64,000 nt of DNA, taken from contig JBGTJE010000097.1 in NCBI GenBank assembly GCA_041745295.1, positions 62,001 through 126,000 of the forward strand, given 5' to 3'. The notes beneath the pieces are model-generated. The model saw only the letters and a program-made list of their open reading frames with translations. It did not search any database and was not told the DNA's origin. The position numbers were made by a program, and so were the translations under genes. This document shows positions 50,927 to 60,207 of this stretch, piece by piece. This stretch comes from JANMEB01 sp041745295 (lineage in GTDB: Bacteria > Planctomycetota > Planctomycetia > Pirellulales > Pirellulaceae). Position 1 is the first letter of the stretch. Each line of letters starts with the position of its first letter.

Positions 50927-53900
50927 TCACGCCTGAATTCGCGAGTTCGTTGCGCCTAAATAAAGAACGGTGGTAATCAAATTTGGCTGTGATTGGTCGA
51001 ACGCGACGACCTGCCCATAAAATTTTCCGAACTCGTCTAGAACTCGTACGGGAAGCGTGATTGATCGCACTGGACGCTTAAGCAATTGTGGAACTGGAAA
51101 ACGCAGTTTTTCTCTACTGATGTGACGATCGCCTGCCGGCCTTCCCGTTGCCGCGCCTGTTTCGAGCCAGCGCATTCCGAGAGGGGCGAACCCGACAGGC
51201 GCGGTGATCAACGACGAAGTCATGTTGGAAGGTCCGGCGGTCAATACGCTGCTCGAAAATGCGCCCAATCCGGCGACCACCGGATTTGAAAGCGTCCACA
51301 ATTCGGTCCCGTTCGACCCGTTGGTAGCGGAAAAGTAGAGCGTCGTAGCCGACGCCGCAAGAAACGCAGGATTCGAACTTCCGACACCCAAGTTTATGTC
51401 AACAGCCAAGACCGTGCCAGCACCAAACGCCGTGCTCTTCCACAATTCAATTCCGTTGGTTGTGTTGTTCGCGGAAAAGAACAGTGTGCTATTGAAGTTG
51501 ATCAGATTCGCAGGGCTCGAACTGGCGGAACCGGCATTGATGTTTTTCACCAGCACGGTTCCCGCAACTTGACCGTTGCTCCGCCACAATTCGACCCCAT
51601 TGGTCCCATCATCGGCAGTAAACATGAGCAGCCCGTTGAGATTCAACAACTGAGTTGAACTCGATCCTGTGGCACCAGGTCGAACGTCCTTTACCAAAAA
51701 CGTCCCGGAAGCCGACCCGTTGCCGTTGCTCTTCCAAAGCTCGATCCCGTTCGTTCCGTCGTTCGCGGCGAAGAAAACGTTCCCTTTGATATTGGTGATA
51801 CCGGTCGGACTTGAGTTGGACGCACCCGAGTTGATGTTCTTGACCAAAACGGTGTTTGCGGTCGTTCCAGTGCTTTTCCATAATTCAAACCCGTTTGTTC
51901 CATCGTTGGCAGCAAAAAACACAACCCCCTTGGCGTTGGTTAGTTCGGTGGGGTTGGATCCGAGCGATCCAGTGCGAATGTCTTTCACCAGGAATGTTCC
52001 CGCAACGGACCCGTCGCTGCGCCACAATTCGTTGCCGCTGCCTCCATCGTTGGCCGCAAAAAGCAGAAACCCTTTAGTGTTTACCAAGTGCATTGGAAAA
52101 GATCCGATCGAACCCGGATTGATATCCTCGATCATCACCGTTCCCGTCGTGGTTCCGTCGCTCTTCCACAACTCGAACCCCGCCGTTCCGTCGTTGGCAC
52201 TGAAATACAGTGTGCCGTTGACGTTGGTCAAGAACGATGGCAATGAATTCAAGGCCCCTGGCCGAATGTCCTTGATAAGGACCGTCCCCGCCGGACTCCC
52301 ATCGCTCTTCCAAAGTTCGCGCCCCTCACCAGTGCGAATCGCTGTGAAAAAGAATGTTCCGCCGATGTTGGTGAGACTCTCGGGATTAAAACTTCCAGTT
52401 CCAGCAACCGCGTCCAAGACCAAGTCTGTGCCTGCAGAAGTGCCATCGGTCTTCCAAAGTTCGCGGCCGGTGACTGGATCGATCGCCGTGAAGAAGACTA
52501 CGCCGTTGACGTTGGTAAAGTAGCGTGGATTAGATGCTCCTGCACCGACAACAATATCGATCAGGTTCAGTTCGCTGGGGGTCGTCGGCGGCGCGATGCC
52601 CACGCCAGCGACACCCGCGCCTGGCAAGCCCGCACCCGGCACACCAACCCCGGCAACGCCAGCCAATTTAACGCCGGGATCAGTGACACCAAACCCCGCC
52701 ACTGTTCGTTCGCCGCCGCCGTCCATCACCCAAAGCTCGAGCCCGTTGATTCCGTCGTTGGCCTGGAATAGCAGCCAACCATTCGCGTTGTAAAGTCCAT
52801 AGGGATATGAGCTGCCGCCGAGCTGAATGTCTTTAACTAGGACCGTGCCCGCGCCCGTTCCATCGCTTCTCCAAAGTTCGTATCCCTGCGTGCCGTTATC
52901 GGCGCGAAAAAACAGCGTTCCGCCGACGTTCGCTAAACGAGTTGGATTGGAACCCGGTTCGCCGGCATTAATGTCCTTTACCAAGACAGTGCCCGCGGTT
53001 GTACCGTTGCTCTTCCACAATTCGTCGTCTCCACTCGCCCCAAATGACGCCCGGAAAAACAAAGTTCCATTAACGTTGACCAGATAGTACGGAAACGACC
53101 CTTCGGTTCCGCTGACTAAGTCCTTCACTAAGGCCGTCCCGGCACTGGTTCCGTCGCTTTTCCAAAGCTCGTTGCCGTTTACTAGATCGGTGTGTGTAAA
53201 AAACAGTGTTCCATTGACATTGAGAAACTGACGTGGCACCGCAGAGATATCTCCAATGTCCTTGACCATAGTCGTACCGACTGCGGTGCCATCGCTCTTC
53301 CATAATTCATTGCCAGTGGTTAGGCCATCATTCGCGCGAAAGAAAAGCGTACCGCAAACGTTAGTGAGTTCATCGGGAGAGCTGTCGGCGGCGAGGCCGG
53401 CGCGAATATCCTTAACCAAGGCGGTTCCGGCGAGAGTTCCATCGCTCTTCCACAACTCGCTACCGGTCACGTCATCGTCGGCCCGGAAAAAGAGCGTTCC
53501 CGAGACATTGACGAAGCGACTGGGATCGGAACCGTAGCTGCCGGGACGAATGTCTTTGACCATCACGGTTCCGGCCAATGTCCCATCCGACTTCCACAAT
53601 TCAGGTCCGTTGGCGCCGTCGTTGGCGTTGAAAAACAACGTTCCATTGACGTTGGCCAAATAACTTGGATTGGAACCCAGGCTGCCGCTGCGAATGTCTT
53701 TTACCAGCACCGTTCCGGCAGCGGTCCCGTTGGACTTCCAAAGCTCGTTGCCATTGACCATGTCGTTAGCGCTGAAAAACAACGTTCCGTTGACATTCGC
53801 AAAGTCGGTCAAGCTTACGGTGCCGCTACTTCCCGCGGTGATGTTTTTGACCAGCGTCGTTCCACCGGTTGTGGCGTCCGTCTTCCACAACTCAAGTCCG

Positions 53901-54136
53901 TTAACCGGATCGGCCGCGGCGAAGAACACCGTCCCATTCACGTTGGCGAATCGTCCCGCCCCGGATGACGGGGCTCCGGGATTGATATCGATCAACGTCG
54001 GCAATCCGGCCAACATCGTTCGACACTCGAGCCGTTCGACGTGAAGCGAAAAGTAGGGAGCAAAACTTGGAAAGCGATCGGTAGAGTGCGTCTGAAGGTC
54101 AGGGCGACGACGCGATCGAGTTCGGGGGAACAGCAC
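50927..54136 (-). CDS. ELWxxDGT repeat surface protein, paralogue 1
   Basis: About 1,069 residues from a GTG with GGAGG 6 bases upstream (a TTG two codons earlier is less likely). The N-terminus carries the planctomycete motif RLECRTMLAG (LEPR-XLL-like), then 18 repeats of about 48 residues around ELWKSDGTxAGTxLVKDI and NVNGTLFFxANDG. They form two blocks of nine, split by a Gly/Val/Pro linker (VGVPGAGLPGAGVAGVGIAP) at about residues 495-530. Each block opens with LIDI and an NP-rich turn. The repeats probably form beta-propellers. A unique C-terminal 115 residues follows. The protein is likely exported and surface-associated; its ligand is unknown. The paralogue lies 54 bases upstream. Confidence 0.88.
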   Translation of the reverse strand: MLFPRTRSRRRPDLQTHSTDRFPSFAPYFSLHVERLECRTMLAGLPTLIDINPGAPSSGAGRFANVNGTVFFAAADPVNGLELWKTDATTGGTTLVKNITAGSSGTVSLTDFANVNGTLFFSANDMVNGNELWKSNGTAAGTVLVKDIRSGSLGSNPSYLANVNGTLFFNANDGANGPELWKSDGTLAGTVMVKDIRPGSYGSDPSRFVNVSGTLFFRADDDVTGSELWKSDGTLAGTALVKDIRAGLAADSSPDELTNVCGTLFFRANDGLTTGNELWKSDGTAVGTTMVKDIGDISAVPRQFLNVNGTLFFTHTDLVNGNELWKSDGTSAGTALVKDLVSGTEGSFPYYLVNVNGTLFFRASFGASGDDELWKSNGTTAGTVLVKDINAGEPGSNPTRLANVGGTLFFRADNGTQGYELWRSDGTGAGTVLVKDIQLGGSSYPYGLYNANGWLLFQANDGINGLELWVMDGGGERTVAGFGVTDPGVKLAGVAGVGVPGAGLPGAGVAGVGIAPPTTPSELNLIDIVVGAGASNPRYFTNVNGVVFFTAIDPVTGRELWKTDGTSAGTDLVLDAVAGTGSFNPESLTNIGGTFFFTAIRTGEGRELWKSDGSPAGTVLIKDIRPGALNSLPSFLTNVNGTLYFSANDGTAGFELWKSDGTTTGTVMIEDINPGSIGSFPMHLVNTKGFLLFAANDGGSGNELWRSDGSVAGTFLVKDIRTGSLGSNPTELTNAKGVVFFAANDGTNGFELWKSTGTTANTVLVKNINSGASNSSPTGITNIKGNVFFAANDGTNGIELWKSNGNGSASGTFLVKDVRPGATGSSSTQLLNLNGLLMFTADDGTNGVELWRSNGQVAGTVLVKNINAGSASSSPANLINFNSTLFFSANNTTNGIELWKSTAFGAGTVLAVDINLGVGSSNPAFLAASATTLYFSATNGSNGTELWTLSNPVVAGLGAFSSSVLTAGPSNMTSSLITAPVGFAPLGMRWLETGAATGRPAGDRHISREKLRFPVPQLLKRPVRSITLPVRVLDEFGKFYGQVVAFDQSQPNLITTVLYLGATNSRIQA

Positions 54137-54190
54137 AATCAACCTCCGTTACATCGCACGGATGAAGACGCTTCGTTCCCGCGCGCAAAC

Positions 54191-57100
54191 TTAACTTGCG
54201 TTAGGAGCCAGCCCGTTCGATGGTTCGAGGGACCAGCAATCCCAGTCTTTGATAGTATGTTTGACGAGAGTCCAGGTTACAGCCCCCGCGGGATTCCCCT
54301 GTAAACTGCTGAAAGCGCCGGGGAATTCACGCATGTCCGCACGAGCTTGCCGTTCGACAAAACGCGGCTTCCAATCGGTCTGCGGGTGAATTGCTTCAAT
54401 GGGCGTCGTCGCATAGGCCCTTAGAATGGTTGATTCCCATCGCGTTGCGCGGGACAACGGAGTCACAGGTTGTCCGTCGATGTCGCGTGCTGAAAACGAA
54501 TTGGAGTCGGTCGAGACGTCTGCCGCGAACCCGTCCGGAGCGCCAGCACCGCTCACCAAAGGATTGCTCAGCGTCCACAATTCGTTGCCACTCGTGCCGT
54601 TGGTCGCAGCGAAAAACAGCGTGGTGACCGATGACTCAAGGAATGCCGGATTGGAACTGGCGGCGCCAGGGTTGATGTCGGCTGTCAAAACGGTTCCGGC
54701 ACCAAATGCCGTGCTCTGCCACAATTCGCGACCCACCGATCCGTTATCCGCCGAAAAGAACAGCGTGCTGTTGAGATTGTGGAAATTGCTCGGATACGAT
54801 CCGACGGCGCCGGGGCGTATGTCCTTTACCCGAACGGTCCCGGCAACTTGGCCATTGCTCCGCCAAAGTTCCACGCCGCTGGTCCCTTCATTAGCCGTGA
54901 ACACGAGCAGTCCGTTGAGGTTTAGCAGTTGCGCTGGATCCGAACCCGTCGCGCCGACGCGGATGTTCTTGATCATAAAAGTCCCCGAAGCCGAGCCGTT
55001 GCCATTGCTCTTCCACAATTCAGTACCATTCGTGCCATCGTTTGCGGCAAAAAACACATTGCCCTTAATATTGGTGAACTCCGTTGGATCTGAACTGCTC
55101 GCTCCGGGAAAGAGGTCTTTGACCAAGAGCGTATTGGCCGTCGTTCCGGTGGATTTCCAAAGCTCCGTCCCGGTCGATCCATCGTTGGCGCTAAAGAACA
55201 CGACTCCCTTGACGTTGGTAAGCCCAGCGGGATCGGAACTAAGTGCGCCGACCCGAATATCTTTGACTAGAAACGTCCCGGCGGCTGATCCGTCACTGCG
55301 CCACAATTCATTGCCGCTTGTGGCATTGGTCGCCGCGAAAATTAGGTTCCCCTTCGAATTAATCAATGAACTGGGCGACGAACTACTCGCACCGGAATTA
55401 ATGTCAAGTACTTGAACGGTGCCACCGCTCGTGCCATCGCTTTTCCAAAGTTCAATTCCGCTCGTTCCATTGTCGGCGGTAAAAAGCAATCTGCCGCTGA
55501 CATTGGTTAGCTCGCCGGGATACGATCCAGCGCTGCCGATCTGGATATCCTTGACCTGTGTCGTTCCGGCCAACGTCCCGTCGCTGATCCACAATTCGCT
55601 CCCGGTCGCGGAATCAGCCGCTGCAAAGAACAGCCGGCCATTGACATTGAGCAACTGCGTCGGATTGGAGCCGGTTGCACCGGCGCGGATGTCTTTGACG
55701 AGCATGGTTCCGGCGCTCGTTCCGTTGCTTTTCCAAAGCTCGCGGCCGGCAGCAGCCGTTGTTGCCGTAAAGAAAATCAGACCATTCACATTCGTGAAGT
55801 CCTCTGGATCCGATGCACCAACGCCCGCCACGATGTCGATGAGCAATAACTCATCCGGTGTCGTTGGAGGAGCGACGCCAACGCCGGCGACGCCCGCGCC
55901 AGGCAGCCCCGCCCCAGCGACCCCGATTCCGGGCACACCGGGCAATACAATTCCAGGTCCGCTCACTCCCGGCGTAGCTACGGTTGGCTCGCCACCGCCG
56001 TCCATCACCCACAGCTCGTTTCCGTTGGTTCCATTATTCGCCTGAAAGAAAAGCGATCCATTGACGTTCGTCAAAAGGGCAGGGTTGGAACTAGGCGCCC
56101 CCGTTCGAATGTCTTTGACAAGGACGGTGTTTGCCGTTGTCCCGTCGCTCTTCCATAATTCGTAGCCAAGGGTTCCGTTGTTAGCGCGGAAGAATAGCGT
56201 TCCATTGACGTTGGCAAGATAAAATGGGTACCCGTGGAGTGCTCCTGGAAAAATGTCCTTCACCAGGACGGTTCCCGCGGTTGTCCCGTCGCTCTTCCAT
56301 AATTCAAATCCTACGGTTCCATCATTGGCCTGAAAGAACAGCGTACCGTTCACGTTTCTCAGGTCGGCTGGGAGGGAACTATATCCGATCGGACGAATGT
56401 TCCGAACCAAGACCGTGCCGCCGATCGTCCCGTCACTCTTCCACAGTTCATATCCATTGACTCCATCGACGGCCCGGAAGAATAACGTGCCATTCACATT
56501 GGTGAGGTAATACGGGTATCCGTGGAATGCTCCTGGAAAAATGTCTTTGACCAGGACGGTTCCCGCGGTCGTCCCGTCGCTCCTCCACAACTCAAAGCCA
56601 TAGACTCCATCATTCGCTTGGAAGAACAGCGTCCCATTCACGTTGGTTAACTGTGTCGGATTCGAATCGTATCCCGCCGGGCGAATGTCCTTGACCAAGG
56701 CTGTTCCTGCCGTCGTTCCGTCGCTCTTCCACAATTCGTACCCCGTGGTTCCGTCATTGGCCCTAAAAAACAACGTGCCATTCACGTTGGTCAAGTAGTA
56801 GGGGTACCCGTGGAGCGCACCGGGAAAAATGTCCTTGAGCAGGGACGTACCCGCAGCCGTTCCGTCGCTTCTCCACAATTCAAAACCGTTCGTTCCATTG
56901 TTGGCTTGGAAGAATAGAGAACCATTCACGTTCGTAAGCGCGGAAGGGTTCGAACCATTGACTCCGGGCCGAATGTCCTCGACCAGGGCGGTGCCGCCAG
57001 CCGTTCCGTTGCTTTTCCAAAGTTCAATGCCATTGGTCCCGTTGTTGGCTTGGAAAAACAGCGTTCCGTTCACATTAGTTAGGTTACGTGGATAGGAGCT

Positions 57101-57424
57101 GGTGGCCCCCGCAAAGATGTCTTTGACCAAAACCGTTCCCGCCGTTGTGCCATCGGACTTCCACAGTTCTGCCCCGCTTGCGGCGACTCTCGCCTGAAAG
57201 AACAGCGTATTGTTGACGTTGGTAAAATTGATCGGGTTCGAAGCGCCGGCGCCCACCAGGATGTCGATCAACGTCGGCGTTCCAGCCAATAAAGTGCGCG
57301 CCTCCAACGGTTCGCTGCTCAAAGTGCAATTGCGGAGAGGTTGTCCGGTCGGTCTCCCCAACCAGCTCCAACCGTTCGAGTGCAATTCGTTGCGATGTCG
57401 GCGCTGCAATTTTGGCGATGGCAT
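54191..57424 (-). CDS. ELWxxDGT repeat surface protein, paralogue 2
   Basis: About 1,077 residues from the ATG preceded by GGAGC; a TTG five codons earlier overlaps that site. It has LEARTLLAG near the N-terminus, then 9+9 ELWxxDGT repeats separated by the linker GIGVAGAGLPGAGVAGVGVA. The second halves of the two paralogues are closely similar repeat by repeat (for example ELWKSNGNGSASG and ELWRSNGQVAG occur in the same order in both). In the first half, repeats alternate between two types (IFPGALHGYPYYL and IRP...NP), a 96-residue higher-order unit. The C-terminal 120 residues differ completely from paralogue 1. Confidence 0.88.
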   Translation of the reverse strand: MPSPKLQRRHRNELHSNGWSWLGRPTGQPLRNCTLSSEPLEARTLLAGTPTLIDILVGAGASNPINFTNVNNTLFFQARVAASGAELWKSDGTTAGTVLVKDIFAGATSSYPRNLTNVNGTLFFQANNGTNGIELWKSNGTAGGTALVEDIRPGVNGSNPSALTNVNGSLFFQANNGTNGFELWRSDGTAAGTSLLKDIFPGALHGYPYYLTNVNGTLFFRANDGTTGYELWKSDGTTAGTALVKDIRPAGYDSNPTQLTNVNGTLFFQANDGVYGFELWRSDGTTAGTVLVKDIFPGAFHGYPYYLTNVNGTLFFRAVDGVNGYELWKSDGTIGGTVLVRNIRPIGYSSLPADLRNVNGTLFFQANDGTVGFELWKSDGTTAGTVLVKDIFPGALHGYPFYLANVNGTLFFRANNGTLGYELWKSDGTTANTVLVKDIRTGAPSSNPALLTNVNGSLFFQANNGTNGNELWVMDGGGEPTVATPGVSGPGIVLPGVPGIGVAGAGLPGAGVAGVGVAPPTTPDELLLIDIVAGVGASDPEDFTNVNGLIFFTATTAAAGRELWKSNGTSAGTMLVKDIRAGATGSNPTQLLNVNGRLFFAAADSATGSELWISDGTLAGTTQVKDIQIGSAGSYPGELTNVSGRLLFTADNGTSGIELWKSDGTSGGTVQVLDINSGASSSSPSSLINSKGNLIFAATNATSGNELWRSDGSAAGTFLVKDIRVGALSSDPAGLTNVKGVVFFSANDGSTGTELWKSTGTTANTLLVKDLFPGASSSDPTEFTNIKGNVFFAANDGTNGTELWKSNGNGSASGTFMIKNIRVGATGSDPAQLLNLNGLLVFTANEGTSGVELWRSNGQVAGTVRVKDIRPGAVGSYPSNFHNLNSTLFFSADNGSVGRELWQSTAFGAGTVLTADINPGAASSNPAFLESSVTTLFFAATNGTSGNELWTLSNPLVSGAGAPDGFAADVSTDSNSFSARDIDGQPVTPLSRATRWESTILRAYATTPIEAIHPQTDWKPRFVERQARADMREFPGAFSSLQGNPAGAVTWTLVKHTIKDWDCWSLEPSNGLAPNAS

Positions 57425-57643
57425 AATTGATTGCTCCAAATCAGCGATTCGTTGCGTCTCGTACCTTCTTCAACCGCTTCGATCAGCCGTCCGGGTGGCG
57501 AATTTTACGTTGGGGTTCGAGTTCACAGATCAAGAACTTCCCCATTGTAGGGTCTCGACGTTTCAAAGCCACGGTCCCTTGGCTAGGCGCTTGAACTTTG
57601 GCTAGTTGACCCTCATTTTCGCCTGGACTGCTGACACGCGAAA

Positions 57644-58381
57644 CTATTCTGCGGTCGCGCGCGGTCGCTGCATCCTTTCACGATGGTCACCTCGGTAGGG
57701 AGGGTGCGCATTCTTCGGCACGGCCAGCGCGATCGCCTTACCGTGAACGTGTGGTCGACCGTGCGTGTAGTCCCACTCGCGACGCTCCTCGTAGTGAATA
57801 ATGCGCAGATGCTTGCCGACCGTACTTAACAACTCATTGGGCTCAAAGTAATGCGCGATCGCATCGGCTGTCTCGCTGACGGGAGCTCTCAACTCATGTC
57901 CGAAACCGATCGGCGAGCCGGGATCCTCGGTGGTGTGTACCTCGGCGTACAATACGCCGGTATTCGTCAGCGCTGCCGCAATTTTCGGCAGTATGGCTCG
58001 ACACTTTTCTCGCTCGATGTGGTCAAAAGCAGTCGTGGCAACGATGACCTCGAACGCATTGACCGGAAATTCAAAGATCGTAATGTCTTGGACGACCACC
58101 GTCACGCGATCGGCCAAGCCGCGCTGTCGGGCCTGCTCCGTCAAGTGCCGCAGGCCTTCCTCGGCCACATCGACGGCAGTCACGACTAAGCCGCGCTGCG
58201 CCAAAGCCAACGTGTCTCGTCCGAGCCCCGCCGCCAAATCCAAAGCCCGCCCGCCACTGCGCGCGCATTGATCCACATAGCGAATCAATTCCTGCGACGG
58301 CTCTGCGCCGTACGTCTGGTCATTTTCTTGATAGACGCGGTCGAAACGCTCCGCCTGTTGCTTTGGGTCGGTTTCAGTCAT
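57644..58381 (-). CDS. Class I SAM-dependent methyltransferase (TehB-like)
   Basis: A 245-residue soluble enzyme. GRALDLAAGLGRDTLALAQR is the AdoMet-binding motif I, VVTAVDVAEEGLRHLTEQAR motif II, and VTVVVQDITIFEFPVNAFEV with IVATTAFDHIER motifs III-IV. The end is hydrophilic and includes HGRPHVHGKAIALAVPKNAH. The overall form is that of TehB-like methyltransferases, but the substrate is unknown; tellurite resistance is not implied. Confidence 0.87.
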   Translation of the reverse strand: MTETDPKQQAERFDRVYQENDQTYGAEPSQELIRYVDQCARSGGRALDLAAGLGRDTLALAQRGLVVTAVDVAEEGLRHLTEQARQRGLADRVTVVVQDITIFEFPVNAFEVIVATTAFDHIEREKCRAILPKIAAALTNTGVLYAEVHTTEDPGSPIGFGHELRAPVSETADAIAHYFEPNELLSTVGKHLRIIHYEERREWDYTHGRPHVHGKAIALAVPKNAHPPYRGDHRERMQRPRATAE

Positions 58382-58522
58382 TCAATCGTCCCTTCGGAAA
58401 TGTATCGTTCCTACGGTCGGATGATTGGAGTTCAGGGATTGGGCCCGCAATTGCAGGGACGCGTTGCGCAAGCTAAACAATCGAGGAGTCGGTACGATCG
58501 CGAAGGTAGCACGATGCAAGAT

Positions 58523-59908
58523 TCAAACGCCTGCCATTTCTCGGATTGCCTGGGTGTACATTTCACTCAAGCGACGTGCATCGTGGATGCTGAAAAGCAT
58601 GGGACAACACCGTACGCAAATCGAGAGCTTTCGCAAATAAGTAATAATCGAAATCGTCACGTGGGTTTTGATCCGCAACGGTGGGACACCGATGAAATCA
58701 TCCAGGATAAGGTTGCCCGCGACGATGCGTCCTTTGTTCCTCGGCAGCTTTGCCGTAAATCGCTTGGTGGGATCGCCGGCATTCGATAACACCGCCGTCG
58801 CCTGACAACGCCTTCCAGAAACCATCCAGGGCAACATCCAGCGATACCGTATGGCTCCACTCAACGTGTCACCGAACGCGAGCCCCCGTCGTTCGTTCTT
58901 GATCCGCGTCGTTTCGCGCAAAATCCCTGGACCCAATGCGGCCAGATTTTGGCTCTCAAGCGTATTTCGAGTGAGAAAAGTATAGTTGACGATATTGGCC
59001 GCGGGCATGCCAAAGTCCTCGGCCTCACGCATGTCGGTCGGCATCATGATCCGCAGCCAACGCGTGTTCGACTCCGATTTGTACCGCACATTCCAATCGT
59101 TCAAGGTCTTGAACAACGCGGCGATGAGCAAGTCATTGATCCCAATCTCTAACTTGGCGGCGGCGCTCATTAATTGACTGTGCGTGTCTCGGTCAAAGGT
59201 TGAAACGACAATTCCCGGATAGGGAGCGCTGTCCTTGATGTGAACGGCCCGGCCCGGTGGCGACAATGGTGAAATCTTCCGTCGAAAAATCTTGTAAAAC
59301 TCCGCCCAGCAACGCTTGGTCAACCGCCAGGCCTGACCACGAAATGCCAATTCGGTCATTCGCATTTTGCGATTGCGCAACAACTCGGGCTCGAGCGGTG
59401 AAAGTTCGTAGCTCGATGGGTCGCCACCCGTTTCTCGACCGTACAGCGCCAATAAGTCGCCCACGAATCGATATCCTCCAATGCCATCGCAACACGAATG
59501 GTGGAATTGCAACGTGAGGACGGTGCTGCCGGAGCCCTCGCGAACCCAGATTCGCAATCCGACTTCCTTTGCCAGATCGATCAATTCGCCACGAGGGAAT
59601 TGAATCGGATCGCCTTCGTTACCCCATTCGACGAGGGGCTGCGCCCCGTCGGCGATCACCCAACACGGCAAGCCTTTTTTCGCCAATTGGCGATGAGCGA
59701 TTAATAACGGATGCCGTTTCAACGCGGCGGAAAGTGCAATTTCAAAAGACGGCCGGTCGACACTCCCCGAGAAAATTAGCTGCAAGATAAATGCCATCGG
59801 ATAGTCAGGTCGACTATCGGCAACAAACAAAGTTTCAATGGGCGTGAAATAGAGCGGGAACAACCGCTTGCTGCCGAGCGCTGATTGACGAATCATTTCT
59901 GTGGCCAT
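58523..59908 (-). CDS. Condensation-domain-fold acyltransferase
   Basis: A 461-residue protein of the CoA-dependent acyltransferase / condensation superfamily (wax ester synthase, alcohol acetyltransferase and NRPS condensation relatives). The active-site pattern HHxxxDG is seen as LTLQFHHSCCDGIGGYRFVG (about residue 138), and the N-terminal RHPLLIAHRQLAKKGLPCWV fits the fold. The second half contains IGINDLLIAALFKTLNDWNV and RIMMPTDMREAEDFGMPAAN. The N-terminus SALGSKRLFPLYFTPIETLF is also typical. Donor and acceptor are unknown; no NRPS or PKS modules are nearby. Confidence 0.82.
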   Translation of the reverse strand: MATEMIRQSALGSKRLFPLYFTPIETLFVADSRPDYPMAFILQLIFSGSVDRPSFEIALSAALKRHPLLIAHRQLAKKGLPCWVIADGAQPLVEWGNEGDPIQFPRGELIDLAKEVGLRIWVREGSGSTVLTLQFHHSCCDGIGGYRFVGDLLALYGRETGGDPSSYELSPLEPELLRNRKMRMTELAFRGQAWRLTKRCWAEFYKIFRRKISPLSPPGRAVHIKDSAPYPGIVVSTFDRDTHSQLMSAAAKLEIGINDLLIAALFKTLNDWNVRYKSESNTRWLRIMMPTDMREAEDFGMPAANIVNYTFLTRNTLESQNLAALGPGILRETTRIKNERRGLAFGDTLSGAIRYRWMLPWMVSGRRCQATAVLSNAGDPTKRFTAKLPRNKGRIVAGNLILDDFIGVPPLRIKTHVTISIITYLRKLSICVRCCPMLFSIHDARRLSEMYTQAIREMAGV

Positions 59909-60207
59909 GTAGCCTGAATCTCGACCACCGAAACAATCTCGGACAGTCCCAGGATTCGATAAAGATTGCCGGACAAAACCGGCTCATTCTATCCGCAATT
60001 CGCCGAGTTTATAGCCCCAAAAACGCAATATGTCCCGGCAACTAATCCTTTCCACTTAGGCGAGACTAGGGGTTAGGAAGATTGTACCGACGCCTTGCCT
60101 GGAAAACAGGCTCGAGCGTTCATCGTTCAACTCCTGGATGCCTCGGGATAGTCCACCTGACGGTTCCTGAATCCCGACCGATGACAATTCCAGCGCTGCC
60201 GCAAAGG
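59909..60207. other. 299-bp intergenic region, nothing recognised
   Basis: Lies between the acyltransferase start and the end of the RTX-type gene, both on the minus strand. It should contain the acyltransferase promoter. No inverted repeat, RNA gene or convincing short frame was seen. Confidence 0.4.

Noticed and set aside
51669..52523. 284-codon plus-strand frame with periodic Pro/Ser sequence
   Set aside because: Its periodicity is the shadow of the 144-bp ELWxxDGT repeats on the other strand.
50927..57424. Regularly spaced DNA repeats considered as a CRISPR array
   Set aside because: The 144-bp period is in frame, covers the whole unit rather than short repeats with unique spacers, and encodes ELWxxDGT motifs.
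57644..58381. Tellurite resistance gene tehB
   Set aside because: The methyltransferase fold is TehB-like, but there is no TehA partner or other tellurite gene, so only the fold is claimed.
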